From contig CANQGQ010000001.1 of the NCBI GenBank assembly GCA_947623305.1, positions 62,001-126,000 of the forward strand: DNA of 64,000 nt, written 5' to 3'. Below, piece by piece: positions 21,978 to 30,158 of this stretch (its first letter is position 1; each line of letters starts with the position of its first letter). Position numbers and translations under genes: made by a program. This DNA comes from an uncultured Alistipes sp. (GTDB lineage: Bacteria; Bacteroidota; Bacteroidia; Bacteroidales; Rikenellaceae). The notes under the pieces were generated by a model. It searched no databases. It was given only the letters and a program-made list of their open reading frames with translations, and was not told the origin of the DNA.

Positions 21978-22010
21978 CGGCCCGCGCGACCCATAGGGCC
22001 GCTTTTTATT
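21978..22010 (+). terminator. Intrinsic terminator after the repeat
   Basis: CGGCCC (21978-21983) pairs with GGGCCG (21996-22001), followed by CTTTTTATT. A GC-rich hairpin, GCCTCCGC-GG-GCGGAGGC, lies just before it. It would end transcripts from the chromate transporter genes before the small RNA promoter. Confidence 0.6.
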
Positions 22011-22048
22011 AGGTGAGCCCACTCAAAACTGAGCCCAGTTAATAAAAA

Positions 22049-22080
22049 ATTGCATTTTCATCGAAATTTTCTTATCTTTG
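22049..22080 (+). promoter_or_regulatory. Promoter of structured RNA copy 1
   Basis: ATTG at 22049-22052, 20-nt spacer, TATCTTTG at 22073-22080: a near-consensus Bacteroidota housekeeping promoter. Transcription should begin around 22084-22087. Confidence 0.85.
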
Positions 22081-22084
22081 TTCC

Positions 22085-22260
22085 AGACATACTGAAAGCG
22101 CATCGGCTTTTCTTCTTTAACCGAAACTTGGAACATTTTGATACAAAGAAGGATTTAAGGTTGATGCTCGCGCTGTTTTTCAGCGCGGGCAATTCTTCGA
22201 TCTTCTTTGTGGGCAGTCCAAGGCCTCGGTTAAGGGTTGAGTGATTTGCCCGCTTTTTTT
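22085..22260 (+). ncRNA. Structured small RNA, copy 1 of a duplicated pair (family not certain)
   Basis: About 176 nt from promoter to T-run. Paired arms: 22115-22124 with 22226-22235 (10 bp), 22127-22132 with 22217-22222, 22143-22151 with 22202-22210, and an apical stem 22166-22175 with 22181-22190 around a TTTTT loop. The 3' end is TTTGCCCGC followed by seven T; GTGGGCA just after the long stem can pair with TGCCCGC to form a terminator. A second copy at 62106-62278 keeps all helices with compensatory changes. Size, long imperfect hairpin and terminal closing stem resemble 6S-like or Bacteroidales-1-type RNAs, but I cannot confirm a family by eye. Confidence 0.85.
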
Positions 22261-22295
22261 ATGCCTGAATAATAAGACGGATATTTACAAAAAGA

Positions 22296-22376
22296 AAGCG
22301 TGGTGCCGAAAACTTATTCTAATGAATACAGGTCGTAGGATACCTTGAAGGATCAAATAAGAACAGCCCCACGCTT
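22296..22376 (+). ncRNA. Candidate second small structured RNA followed by its own terminator
   Basis: AAGCGTGG (22296-22303) pairs with CCACGCTT (22369-22376); inside, CTTATT (22313-22318) pairs with AATAAG (22356-22361), and a small hairpin forms around CCTTGAAGG. The long-range nested stems plus an immediate terminator suggest a discrete RNA of about 80-120 nt. No clear TAnnTTTG box precedes it, so it may be processed from read-through. It does not show the conserved loop sequences of SRP RNA. Confidence 0.4.
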
Positions 22377-22416
22377 ATAAAAAAGTACCTTTGGCAGCAA
22401 AGGTACTTTTTTATTA
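22377..22416. terminator. Strong intrinsic terminator
   Basis: Perfect 17-bp stem (22377-22393 with 22398-22414, loop GCAG) with T-rich flanks on both strands. It separates the small RNA region from the minus-strand methyltransferase and can act in both directions. The element TTTTATTAACCGGTACGGAT overlaps its right arm. Confidence 0.8.
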
Positions 22417-22457
22417 ACCGGTACGGATTACAACCTTAAAAAAGACAGGCGACCCAT

Positions 22458-23357
22458 TCAACGGGTAAACCGATAATAGGTTCCTAAGGGTAGCTCCTTG
22501 CCGCCCCGATCGGTGAAGCACAATTCGCCCCACTGCTCCTCGCGGGGCACGCCGAACGCCTGTCGCACGGCTGTACGGGCCAACGTCGACGACAAACCCA
22601 TCGAATAGAGATTCAGCACGAAAAAGGCTCCTTCGGGTTCCAGCAGCTGCGCACAGCAAGCAAGCATTTCGCCGATATTCTCCTCCAAAATCCACTTTTC
22701 GCCGTTCGCGCCCCGTCCGTAGGCCGGCGGGTCGAGAATGATGCCCCGATAGCGGCAGCCGCGCCGCACCTCGCGCCGCACGAACTTCAAGGCATCGTCC
22801 ACGATCCAGCGCACGCTGTCCAATCCGCTCTGCTCCATGTTCTCGCGCGCCCACGAGACCACCTGTTTCACCGAATCGACATGCGTCGTCTCGGCGCCGG
22901 CCGCACGGGCCGCCAGCGTCGCACCGCCCGTATAGGCGAAGAGGTTCAACACCTTCGGCGCATCACTCGCAGAGACGCCCTTTCCGCCCCTCGCGAGTTG
23001 CGAACAGCAGTCATAAATAAAATTCCAGTTGGCCGCCTGCTCGGGAAACAAGCCCACGTGCTTGAACGACGTCAATCCCAGCCGCATACGCAGCCGCATG
23101 CCGCGATAACGGTAATCGACCGTCCAACGGTCGGGCATCTGCGGCCGCAGGCGCCATTCGCCCCGTTCGTCGCTGCGGGCATCGCGCAGGAACGACGCAT
23201 CGGCCCGCAGCCATTCCGCCTCGGGCAAGGTCGGATGCCAGATGGCCTGCGGTTCGGGCCGCCGCGTTACATACGGGCCGAAACGCTCCAATTTTTCGAA
23301 GTCGCCCGAGTCGATCAATTCGTAATCTCCGAAATCGGGGGTCAGTTGCTGCTGCAT
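22458..23357 (-). CDS. Class I SAM-dependent methyltransferase (RlmI-like family, no PUA domain)
   Basis: 299-residue protein with a Rossmann methyltransferase fold: motif I NLFAYTGGATLAA, then HVDSVKQVVSWAREN, and motif IV ILDPPAYGRG, as in COG1092-type RNA methyltransferases such as RlmI and RlmK. It lacks the N-terminal PUA domain of the true RlmI found at 38334-39533. The substrate is unknown, probably RNA. A TATATTTG box lies 23 nt upstream of the start. Confidence 0.85.
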   Translation of the reverse strand: MQQQLTPDFGDYELIDSGDFEKLERFGPYVTRRPEPQAIWHPTLPEAEWLRADASFLRDARSDERGEWRLRPQMPDRWTVDYRYRGMRLRMRLGLTSFKHVGLFPEQAANWNFIYDCCSQLARGGKGVSASDAPKVLNLFAYTGGATLAARAAGAETTHVDSVKQVVSWARENMEQSGLDSVRWIVDDALKFVRREVRRGCRYRGIILDPPAYGRGANGEKWILEENIGEMLACCAQLLEPEGAFFVLNLYSMGLSSTLARTAVRQAFGVPREEQWGELCFTDRGGKELPLGTYYRFTR

Positions 23358-23380
23358 GGCGGAAAGGATTGTTTACGATA

Positions 23381-23388
23381 CAAATATA
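23381..23388 (-). promoter_or_regulatory. -7 box (TATATTTG) for the methyltransferase gene
   Basis: Exact TAnnTTTG box on the minus strand in the 35-nt gap behind the U32 gene, giving a leader of about 20 nt. Confidence 0.6.
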
Positions 23389-23392
23389 CGGT

Positions 23393-25219
23393 TTATTTTT
23401 TCCGGCCGCAGTCGATCAACGCCATCTCGCAGCGGCGGCAATCGAAATCAAGCCGATAGCGGAACGCGCCGTGTTCCAAGTAGAGGTCGCCGCGAAGCGT
23501 CGGATGCTCTTTCAGACATTGTCCCAACTCGCGCCGCAGGCAGTAGGCCGACCGCATCACGCAATGGCCCGCGGTCGTCGGAGCGAACTCCAACGGCGCA
23601 GCGATCTCCCGCACGCCGTGGTCGCGATAGAAGGCTTCGGCCAAGCGATTGGTAACATTTTCGTCCGCCTCCATCCGTTCCGACGGATAACGGGCCGCCG
23701 GATTGTCGGGCAAGATGCGGTGGGGCAAGGGTCGTGCAAGCCGCGCCTGCAACAATTCATCGAGCGTCCGGCGGCGCAATTCGGCCATCGCCGATGCCGG
23801 AACAAACCACTCCGCACCCGAGACCTCGACGTCGCGCACGGCGAAAATCGTATCGCCGCTTCGGGCTGCCTGCGTCCGGATGGCCGCACGGTTGGCTTCG
23901 GGATTTTTGGCCGGTTCGAGCGTCATCGTCCGTTCGGCGCAGGCGGTTACGCCCTCGCAGTCGGTGCACGTGAAACGGATGCCCGATTGCGTAAGCTCGA
24001 CCGTCGCGGTCGCCGGAATGACGCGCCGCGTCCGGCTGCGCTCCAACAGCCGGTTGAAGCGCAAATCGAAATTCCGATAGACCGCCGCACCGACCGCGAT
24101 ACCCTCCATGCGATTGGGCCGCACGACGTCGCCGACGACGGCATTGACGTTCGTTCCGAACGACCCCTCGGGCGTTACGAAACAGAGGCCGTCGCCCGCC
24201 GCAAGCGATTCGGCCGACGGAGATGCGCCGTCGAGCCGGAATCCGTCGCGCAACACCTGCGCGACCCGTCCCAACGGCTCGCCCACCGATTTGGGCGTGT
24301 CGAACGAAGCGACCCCCGCCCGCCGTCCGTCGAAAAACCAGGTCGATTCGCCGCGCGTGAAGCTCTTGGCCGGGTCGGGCGTGAAATCGGGCAGGCTCTC
24401 CCCCACCGACGAACGCCGCAAATGCGGCCGCACGGCCAACGCCTCGTCGACCGCCCGCCGATAGTAGGCGACCACGTTTTTGATGTATCCCGTATCTTTC
24501 AGCCGCCCCTCGATTTTGAACGACGTAACGCCCGCATCCAACAACTCACCGAGCCGGCCCGAAAGATTCAGATCGCGCACCGAAAGCAGATGTTTTCCCG
24601 CAATGTAACGATGACCGCGGCCGTCGGTCAGGTCCCACGTCTGGCGGCACGGCTGGCTGCACGCACCGCGATTGCCGCTGCGCGCGGAAATCGACCGCGA
24701 CAGAAAACATCGTCCGCTGTATCCGACGCAAATCGCCCCGTGGACGAAACATTCGACCTCGGCCGTCGTCGCCGCACAGATGGCCCGTATCTCTTCCAAC
24801 GAAAGCGCCCGCTCGAGAATGATCCGTGCGAATCCCGCCTCGGCCAGGGAGTGCGCGCCCTCGGGCGTCCGGTTGTACATCTGGGTCGAAGCATGCAACT
24901 CGACCGGCAGATTCATCCGCCGCAGGGCCATGTCCTGCACGATCAACGCATCGACGCCGGCGGCGATCAGTTCACGGGCCTGGGTCTCGGCGTCGGCCAA
25001 TTCGCTGTCTGACAACAACGTATTGAGCGTGGCATGCACCCGCACGCCGTAACGATGGGCGTAATCGACGACGCGGGCGATTTCGTCGGCCGAATTGCCG
25101 GCCGTCTGGCGGGCCCCGAAGCGGGCGCCGCCGATGTAGACGGCATCGGCCCCGTAATCGACGGCGGCGACGGCCGAAACGTAATCTTTAGCAGGAGCGA
25201 GCAACTCGACGGATTTCAT
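23393..25219 (-). CDS. U32-family protein (RlhA/TrhP-like tRNA/rRNA hydroxylation or collagenase-like)
   Basis: 608 residues. The U32 signature is ECFVHGAICVGYSGRCFLS (about residues 156-174), with cysteines at 164, 171, 187 and 191 in the region where U32 enzymes bind an Fe-S cluster. The length and the added C-terminal domain match the long U32 group that includes E. coli RlhA (23S rRNA C2501 hydroxylation). Family members were first annotated as collagenase-like peptidases; an RNA-hydroxylation role is more likely for this architecture but is inferred. Confidence 0.85.
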   Translation of the reverse strand: MKSVELLAPAKDYVSAVAAVDYGADAVYIGGARFGARQTAGNSADEIARVVDYAHRYGVRVHATLNTLLSDSELADAETQARELIAAGVDALIVQDMALRRMNLPVELHASTQMYNRTPEGAHSLAEAGFARIILERALSLEEIRAICAATTAEVECFVHGAICVGYSGRCFLSRSISARSGNRGACSQPCRQTWDLTDGRGHRYIAGKHLLSVRDLNLSGRLGELLDAGVTSFKIEGRLKDTGYIKNVVAYYRRAVDEALAVRPHLRRSSVGESLPDFTPDPAKSFTRGESTWFFDGRRAGVASFDTPKSVGEPLGRVAQVLRDGFRLDGASPSAESLAAGDGLCFVTPEGSFGTNVNAVVGDVVRPNRMEGIAVGAAVYRNFDLRFNRLLERSRTRRVIPATATVELTQSGIRFTCTDCEGVTACAERTMTLEPAKNPEANRAAIRTQAARSGDTIFAVRDVEVSGAEWFVPASAMAELRRRTLDELLQARLARPLPHRILPDNPAARYPSERMEADENVTNRLAEAFYRDHGVREIAAPLEFAPTTAGHCVMRSAYCLRRELGQCLKEHPTLRGDLYLEHGAFRYRLDFDCRRCEMALIDCGRKK

Positions 25220-25239
25220 GCGGTGCGGAACATTTCGGA

Positions 25240-25247
25240 CAAAAATA
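25240..25247 (-). promoter_or_regulatory. -7 box (TATTTTTG) for the U32 gene
   Basis: TAnnTTTG box on the minus strand 20 nt upstream of the start at 25219; it is divergent from a matching box for serS. Confidence 0.6.
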
Positions 25248-25270
25248 CCTATTTTTCTCGATTTGTTTTG

Positions 25271-25278
25271 TATTTTTG
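25271..25278 (+). promoter_or_regulatory. -7 box (TATTTTTG) for serS
   Basis: TAnnTTTG box 39 nt upstream of the serS start. No convincing -33 element is seen. Confidence 0.55.
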
Positions 25279-25317
25279 CACGTCGGATTCCGACAAATTC
25301 AAATTCACGAAAGAACC

Positions 25318-26589
25318 ATGCTTACAATCAAGCAAATCCGCGATGATCGGGAGGCCGCCGTCCGCAAGCTGGCCAAGAAAGGGGTCGACGCAGCGCCCGC
25401 CATCGAGAAAATCCTCGCGTTGGACGACCGCCGCAAGGCCATTCAGGCCGAATTGGACGACACGCTGGCCGCCCAGAACAAAGCGGCCAAGGAGATCGGC
25501 GCCCTGATGAGCCAAGGCAAACGCGAAGAGGCCGAACAGCACAAACATTTCGTCGCCGACCTCAAAGAGAAGTCGGCCCGTCTGCAAAACGAATCGACCG
25601 CCGTGCAGGAGGAGCTGCAGTGCACCCTCGTGGCGCTGCCCAACTTTCCGGCCGACATCGTGCCCGAAGGCAAGACCGCAGCGGACAACCTCGTGGTGAA
25701 GCTCGTGGAGAACTACACGCCGCTCACCGACGATGCGCTGCCCCATTGGGAGTTGGCCCGCAAATACGACATCATCGACTTCGACCTCGGCGTGAAACTC
25801 ACCGGAGCCGGATTCCCCGTCTACAAGGGCAAAGGCGCCCGCCTGCAGCGCGCGCTCATCAACTACTTCCTCGACTACAACACGCGGGCCGGCTATCAGG
25901 AGGTGGAACCGCCCGTGATGGTTAACGAAGCGTCGGGATTCGGCACCGGCCAGCTCCCCGACAAAGAGGGACAAATGTACCACGCGACGGTCGACAACTT
26001 TTATTTGGTGCCGACGGCCGAAGTGCCCGTAACGAATATCTATCGCGACGTCATTTTGGACGAAAAGGATTTTCCGGTAAAAATGACCGCCTATACGCCC
26101 TGCTTCCGTCGCGAGGCCGGTTCCTACGGCAAGGACGTACGCGGACTGAACCGACTGCACCAGTTCGACAAGGTGGAGATCGTCCAATTGAGCCTGCCCG
26201 ACCGTTCGTACGAAGCGCTCGACGGCATGGTCGCCCATGTCGAAGGGCTCGTTCAGTCGCTCGGACTGCCCTATCGCATCCTGCGGCTCTGCGGCGGCGA
26301 CATGTCGTTCACATCGGCGCTTACCTATGATTTCGAGGTCTATTCCGAAGCTCAGAAACGCTGGTTGGAGGTTTCGTCGGTATCGAATTTCGAGTCGTTC
26401 CAGGCCAACCGGCTGAAGCTGCGCTATCGCGATGCGGACAAGAAGACGCAACTGGCCCATACGCTCAACGGCTCGTCGCTGGCCCTGCCGCGCATCGTGG
26501 CCGCCCTGCTCGAAAACTTCCAGACCCCCGAAGGAATCCGCATTCCCGAAGTGCTGGTTCCCTACACGGGATTCGACAAGATTAAATAA
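25318..26589 (+). CDS. serS: Seryl-tRNA synthetase
   Basis: Class II aminoacyl-tRNA synthetase that charges tRNA-Ser. 423 residues: an N-terminal coiled-coil arm (about 1-105, rich in Lys/Glu/Ala), then the catalytic core with motif 2 (TPCFRREAGSYGKDVRG, LHQFDKVE) and motif 3 (LPRIVAALLENFQ). The start at 25318 is the first ATG after the -7 box and opens the standard MLTIKQIRDD sequence; an in-frame upstream extension precedes the promoter box and is rejected. Confidence 0.97.
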   Translation: MLTIKQIRDDREAAVRKLAKKGVDAAPAIEKILALDDRRKAIQAELDDTLAAQNKAAKEIGALMSQGKREEAEQHKHFVADLKEKSARLQNESTAVQEELQCTLVALPNFPADIVPEGKTAADNLVVKLVENYTPLTDDALPHWELARKYDIIDFDLGVKLTGAGFPVYKGKGARLQRALINYFLDYNTRAGYQEVEPPVMVNEASGFGTGQLPDKEGQMYHATVDNFYLVPTAEVPVTNIYRDVILDEKDFPVKMTAYTPCFRREAGSYGKDVRGLNRLHQFDKVEIVQLSLPDRSYEALDGMVAHVEGLVQSLGLPYRILRLCGGDMSFTSALTYDFEVYSEAQKRWLEVSSVSNFESFQANRLKLRYRDADKKTQLAHTLNGSSLALPRIVAALLENFQTPEGIRIPEVLVPYTGFDKIK

Positions 26590-26650
26590 CTTCCCATCCC
26601 CGGGCTTCGGCGAATCGAAGCCTGGGTGCTCGGGCAGAACGGCAAATAAA

Positions 26651-26682
26651 TTTGCATTTTCGTCCGGCTTTTTCTATCTTTG
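26651..26682 (+). promoter_or_regulatory. Promoter of the ferredoxin gene
   Basis: TTTG at 26651-26654, 20-nt spacer, TATCTTTG at 26675-26682: full match to the Bacteroidota promoter consensus. The sequence TTTGCATTTTCRTC is shared with the small RNA promoter at 22049. Confidence 0.85.
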
Positions 26683-26712
26683 TATTTATACACACCAAAA
26701 ACACAAACAAAC

Positions 26713-26880
26713 ATGGCACACAAAATTACTGATTCGTGCGTTGCATGCGGTACCTGCATCGGCGAATGCCCGGTAGAAGCGATCTCGGCAGGCGACATCT
26801 ACGTCATCGACCCCGACAAGTGCATCGACTGCGGCACCTGCGCCGGCGTATGCCCGAGCGAAGCGATCGTCGCCGAGTAA
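26713..26880 (+). CDS. 2[4Fe-4S] ferredoxin
   Basis: 55-residue clostridial-type ferredoxin with two intact cluster motifs, CVACGTCIGECP and CIDCGTCAGVCP, and pseudo-twofold symmetry. It carries low-potential electrons for enzymes such as pyruvate:ferredoxin oxidoreductase. It is monocistronic, with a consensus promoter and a 19-bp terminator. It is a possible electron donor for the hydrogenase-4-like complex elsewhere in the window, but that is only an inference. The start at 26713 matches the family; an earlier in-frame Met adds a non-homologous stretch. Confidence 0.96.
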   Translation: MAHKITDSCVACGTCIGECPVEAISAGDIYVIDPDKCIDCGTCAGVCPSEAIVAE

Positions 26881-26898
26881 ACGCACTCCGACGCGATA

Positions 26899-26945
26899 CG
26901 CAAGAGCGCATCCGACCTTCGGGTCGGATGCGCTCTTGCGTTGTT
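26899..26945. terminator. Bidirectional terminator between ferredoxin and crcB
   Basis: Perfect 19-bp stem (26899-26917 with 26922-26940) capped by a TTCG tetraloop. The T-tract after it is weak (TTGTTG), but stem strength and convergent placement support termination. Confidence 0.75.
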
Positions 26946-26954
26946 GCCAACGCC

Positions 26955-27332
26955 TTACGCCGCCTTGACCAACGAACGCCCTAACCAGACCATCGCCAGG
27001 CCGAGCAGCAGGCTCAAAACGACGTACAATCCGAAATAAAGTCCGTGTTTCTGCTGCAACAACAGAAACAGATCGTCCGAAAAGGACGAAAAAGTAGTGA
27101 ATCCGCCGCAGAACCCCGTTATCAAAAAGACATTCATCGACGAGGAGATCAGGTGGGTTTTCTCGGCCATACCGAAAAAGATACCAATCAAGAAGCTCCC
27201 CACGACATTCACCGTGAACGTACCCCACGGAAAGGCCGAATTACAGAGGTAATGGGCGAATTTGCCCGTCAGAAAACGCAGGCAGGTGCCGATGAATCCG
27301 CCCAGACCTGCAATAAGCATCGCTTTGAACAT
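26955..27332 (-). CDS. crcB: Fluoride ion channel CrcB/Fluc
   Basis: 125-residue, four-helix fluoride exporter that works as an antiparallel dimer. The family motifs are present: GGFIGTCLRF, NVVGSFLIGI and GGFTTFSSFS (the phenylalanine/threonine pore track). The start at 27332 (MFKAML) gives the usual length; the longer reading upstream crosses the promoter box at 27370-27377 and is rejected. No fluoride riboswitch was recognised in the leader. Confidence 0.92.
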   Translation of the reverse strand: MFKAMLIAGLGGFIGTCLRFLTGKFAHYLCNSAFPWGTFTVNVVGSFLIGIFFGMAEKTHLISSSMNVFLITGFCGGFTTFSSFSDDLFLLLQQKHGLYFGLYVVLSLLLGLAMVWLGRSLVKAA

Positions 27333-27369
27333 ACGTCTGAATCTTGGTTTCGTTGCAATTAAGGTGTCG

Positions 27370-27377
27370 CAAAGATA
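27370..27377 (-). promoter_or_regulatory. -7 box (TATCTTTG) for crcB
   Basis: Exact box on the minus strand, with a TTTG (complement of 27401-27404) 23 nt further upstream; the spacing is slightly long. Confidence 0.6.
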
Positions 27378-27539
27378 CACCGTTTTTCGTTCGGCTGCTT
27401 CAAATCGCATACCACAACGGCGCGTGCAGTCTTTTTTCGTGTGGCACACTCTTTGCCCGCCTACGCTCCCGTCGGGCCGCACCGTTTCGCCGAAGCACGA
27501 ACCGCCTTCGCCCGCCAACCGAATAAATCTTACACCGTT

Positions 27540-27842
27540 ATGCATTTGACACCAAAAGAGATCGACAAGCTGATGCTGCTATCGCTCGGCTCGATCGCCG
27601 AACGCCGCATGAAAAAGGGGCTGAAACTCAACTATCCGGAAGCCGTGGCCTACATCACCTCCACGGCATTGGAGGGGGCCCGTGAAGGGAAAACCGTCGA
27701 GACCGTCATGAAGGAGGCGGCCAACGTACTGACGAAAAACGACGTGATGGAGGGTGTCGCCGACATGATCGGCCTGCTGCAGGTCGAAGCCGTCTTCACC
27801 GACGGCTCCCGCTTGGTGAGCATCCATCAGCCGATCAAATAA
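27540..27842 (+). CDS. ureA: Urease subunit gamma
   Basis: 100-residue gamma subunit of nickel urease, which hydrolyses urea to ammonia and carbamate in the cytoplasm. The standard opening [13 protein letters not shown] and the EGVADMI and [11 protein letters not shown] regions are present, and the length equals the family norm. The start at 27540 excludes a spurious upstream extension. First gene of the urease block; its promoter was not identified with confidence in the 207-nt gap from crcB. Confidence 0.97.
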   Translation: MHLTPKEIDKLMLLSLGSIAERRMKKGLKLNYPEAVAYITSTALEGAREGKTVETVMKEAANVLTKNDVMEGVADMIGLLQVEAVFTDGSRLVSIHQPIK

Positions 27843-27876
27843 CGCCTTCGCATTCACACTTATTCCTTTTGCAATC

Positions 27877-28377
27877 ATGGAAACAACGAATCAACACCCT
27901 GCGAACGACGCTTCGCAGCCGGCGAGCCTTTATCCGAACCGACCCGGGTTCCAACCCGCACAGGCCGTCCCCGTGGGCGGCGTCGTGCTGCGTTCGGAGC
28001 CCATCGCCTACAACGAAGGGCGCAAAACCGTCCATCTGACCGTCCGCAACACGGGCGACCGACCCATTCAGATCGGGTCGCACTTCCACTTTTTCGAGGT
28101 CAACCGTTATCTCGAATTCGACCGCGACGACGCATTCGGCTGTCATCTGAACATTCCGGCTACGACGGCCGTCCGGTTCGAACCCGGCGACCAGAAAGAG
28201 GTAGAGGTCGTCGCCTATTCGGGCAAACGGCGCATCATCGGTTTCAACGGGTTGGTCATGGGCTATGCGGGCGACGAAGAGACGCCGGCCTACTATCCGG
28301 CCCGCACGCGCGCTTTGCAGAAGATGCGGCGCTCCGGATTCAAATTCACCGAAAAACCCGCATCCGACAACCAATAA
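27877..28377 (+). CDS. ureB: Urease subunit beta, with N- and C-terminal extensions
   Basis: 166-residue beta subunit. The core from about residue 32 ([18 protein letters not shown]) to the usual GFNGLV region aligns to UreB, with [13 protein letters not shown] and GDQKEVEVV. Family members are usually near 100-120 residues; here about 30 extra residues precede the core (Pro/Asn/Gln rich) and about 30 follow it (ending in basic and Ser/Asn residues). The extensions may be surface additions to the trimer. Follows ureA by 34 nt. Confidence 0.96.
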   Translation: METTNQHPANDASQPASLYPNRPGFQPAQAVPVGGVVLRSEPIAYNEGRKTVHLTVRNTGDRPIQIGSHFHFFEVNRYLEFDRDDAFGCHLNIPATTAVRFEPGDQKEVEVVAYSGKRRIIGFNGLVMGYAGDEETPAYYPARTRALQKMRRSGFKFTEKPASDNQ

Positions 28378-28390
28378 ACGACCCTACATC

Positions 28391-30109
28391 ATGGCAACAA
28401 TCACACGTCAGGAAAACAACAATCTGTTCGGCCCGACCACGGGGGATAAAATCCGGTTGGGCGATACCAATCTGTATATCGAAATCGAAAAGGATCTCCG
28501 CGGATACGGAGACGAAGTGATCTACGGCGGCGGCAAGACGCTGCGCGACGGCATGGGGCTGGCCAATACGATGGACTCGAAAGAGGGTTCGCTCGATCTG
28601 GTCATCACCAACGTAACGGTCCTCGATCCGATCGTGGGCGTCGTGAAGGCCGACGTCGGCATCAAAGACGGCAAAATCGCCGGAATCGGCAAGGCGGGCA
28701 ATCCGAACATCATGCAGGGCGTCGACCCCAATTTGGTAACGGGCGCCGCGACCGATGCCATATCGGGCGAGCATTTGATTCTGACGGCGGCCGGCATCGA
28801 CGGCCACGTCCATCTCATCTCGCCGCAGCAGGCCTACGCCAGTCTGAGCAACGGCATCACGACCCTCATCGGCGGCGGCATCGGCCCGAGCGACGGCACG
28901 AACGGCACGACCATCACCTCCGGCCGCTGGAACATCGAGAAGATGCTGCAGTCGATCGAATCGCTGCCCGTCAACATCGGGCTCTGCGCCAAAGGCAACT
29001 GTTCGGTCGAACGACCCATCGAGGAGCAGCTCGAAGCCGGCGCCTGCGGATTGAAAATCCACGAGGACTGGGGTTCCACGCCAGCCGCCATCCGCGCTGC
29101 ACTGAATGTCGCCGACCGCTACGACGTACAGGTCGCCATCCATACCGACACGCTCAACGAGGGCGGTTACGTCGAGGACACCATCGCGGCAATCGACGGC
29201 CGCACCATCCACACCTACCACACCGAAGGTGCGGGCGGCGGCCATGCACCCGACCTGCTGAAGGTGGCCTCGATGCCTTACGTCCTTCCGTCATCGACCA
29301 ACCCCACGCTGCCCTTCGGCGTCAACTCGCAGGCCGAACTCTTCGACATGATTATGGTCTGCCACAACCTCAATCCGAAAATTCCATCGGACGTTTCGTT
29401 CGCCGAGAGCCGCGTGCGCCCCGAAACGCAGGCCGCCGAAAACGTGTTGCACGACCTGGGCGTGTTGTCGATGGTCTCGTCCGACTCGCAGGCGATGGGC
29501 CGTATCGGCGAATCGTTCATGCGCACGATCCAGATGGCCTCGTTCATGAAGGATGCCGTCGGCCGGCTCGACGGCGACAGCGACGACAACGACAACTTCC
29601 GCGTACTGCGTTATTTGGCGAAGATCACCATCAATCCGGCCATCGCCTTCGGTCTGTCGGACTACATCGGTTCGGTCGAAAAGGGCAAAGTGGCCGACTT
29701 GGTGCTGTGGGAGCCGCAGTTCTTCGGCGCCAAACCGAAAATGGTCATCAAGGGGGGCATGATCAGCTGGTCGAACATGGGCGATCCCAATGCTTCGCTT
29801 CCGACGCCGCAACCTTGTTACTATCGTCCGATGTTCGGTGCTTTCGGTCAGGCGTTGCCGCAGACCTGCATTTCGTTCGTCTCCGAGGCCGCCTGCAGCG
29901 GCGGCATCCGCGAACGGTTGGGACTCGAACGCATCGTGAAACCCGTGCGCCGCACGCGCCAGCTGACCAAACGCGACATGGTGCGCAACGGCTGCACGCC
30001 GCACATCGAAGTCGATGCGGAGACCTTCGACGTGATGGTCAACGGCGTGAAAGCCTACGTCAAACCGGCGGAACGCTTCCCGTTGAGTCAACTTTACTGG
30101 TTCTGCTGA
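28391..30109 (+). CDS. ureC: Urease subunit alpha (catalytic)
   Basis: 572-residue amidohydrolase that holds the dinuclear nickel site. Metal ligands are visible: His139 and His141 (DGHVHLISP), the carbamylated Lys222 and His224 (GLKIHEDWG), and downstream His and Asp residues ([23 protein letters not shown]). The active-site flap has Cys-His in MVCHNLN and the Arg of FAESRVR; only the second His of the usual CHHL is Asn. The start at 28391 gives the usual length ([10 protein letters not shown]). Confidence 0.98.
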   Translation: MATITRQENNNLFGPTTGDKIRLGDTNLYIEIEKDLRGYGDEVIYGGGKTLRDGMGLANTMDSKEGSLDLVITNVTVLDPIVGVVKADVGIKDGKIAGIGKAGNPNIMQGVDPNLVTGAATDAISGEHLILTAAGIDGHVHLISPQQAYASLSNGITTLIGGGIGPSDGTNGTTITSGRWNIEKMLQSIESLPVNIGLCAKGNCSVERPIEEQLEAGACGLKIHEDWGSTPAAIRAALNVADRYDVQVAIHTDTLNEGGYVEDTIAAIDGRTIHTYHTEGAGGGHAPDLLKVASMPYVLPSSTNPTLPFGVNSQAELFDMIMVCHNLNPKIPSDVSFAESRVRPETQAAENVLHDLGVLSMVSSDSQAMGRIGESFMRTIQMASFMKDAVGRLDGDSDDNDNFRVLRYLAKITINPAIAFGLSDYIGSVEKGKVADLVLWEPQFFGAKPKMVIKGGMISWSNMGDPNASLPTPQPCYYRPMFGAFGQALPQTCISFVSEAACSGGIRERLGLERIVKPVRRTRQLTKRDMVRNGCTPHIEVDAETFDVMVNGVKAYVKPAERFPLSQLYWFC

Positions 30110-30149
30110 AAATCGTTCCCCGCAAAACCAGTATTAGCATTCCTACCTC

Positions 30150-30158
30150 TTAATAAAA
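30150..30158 (+). promoter_or_regulatory. A/T-rich leader of ureE (TTAATAAAA)
   Basis: The 9-mer sits directly before the ureE ATG. The preceding GTATTAGCATTCC plus ACC is shared with the pyk leader, suggesting a common translational or regulatory element. Role inferred. Confidence 0.4.

Larger units (their letters stand above)
21692..22457. other. 766-bp gene-free stretch with repeat, terminator and two small RNA candidates
   Basis: No protein gene is supported here. In order it holds: a composite repeat (21712-21955), a GC-rich hairpin region with a terminator (21958-22010), a short direct repeat GAGCCCA, a strong promoter and a structured RNA gene (22049-22260), and a second structured element with its own terminator (22296-22416). 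Short open frames across it overlap base-paired RNA arms and are not convincing. Confidence 0.8.

Noticed and set aside
22050..22244. 64-codon open frame over the small RNA
   Set aside because: Its start lies in the promoter and its codons cover paired RNA arms that covary with copy 2; copy 2 has indels that break the frame.
22296..22376. SRP (4.5S) RNA or a tRNA
   Set aside because: A long closing stem and an AACAGCC segment recall SRP RNA, but the conserved apical loop and tetraloop are absent. The T-arm and D-arm signatures of a tRNA are also absent.
28391..30109. Loss of the catalytic His in the urease flap (CHN instead of CHH)
   Set aside because: The catalytic His is the one directly after Cys, which is present; only the following His is replaced. 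The nickel ligands and the flap Arg are intact, so the enzyme should be active.
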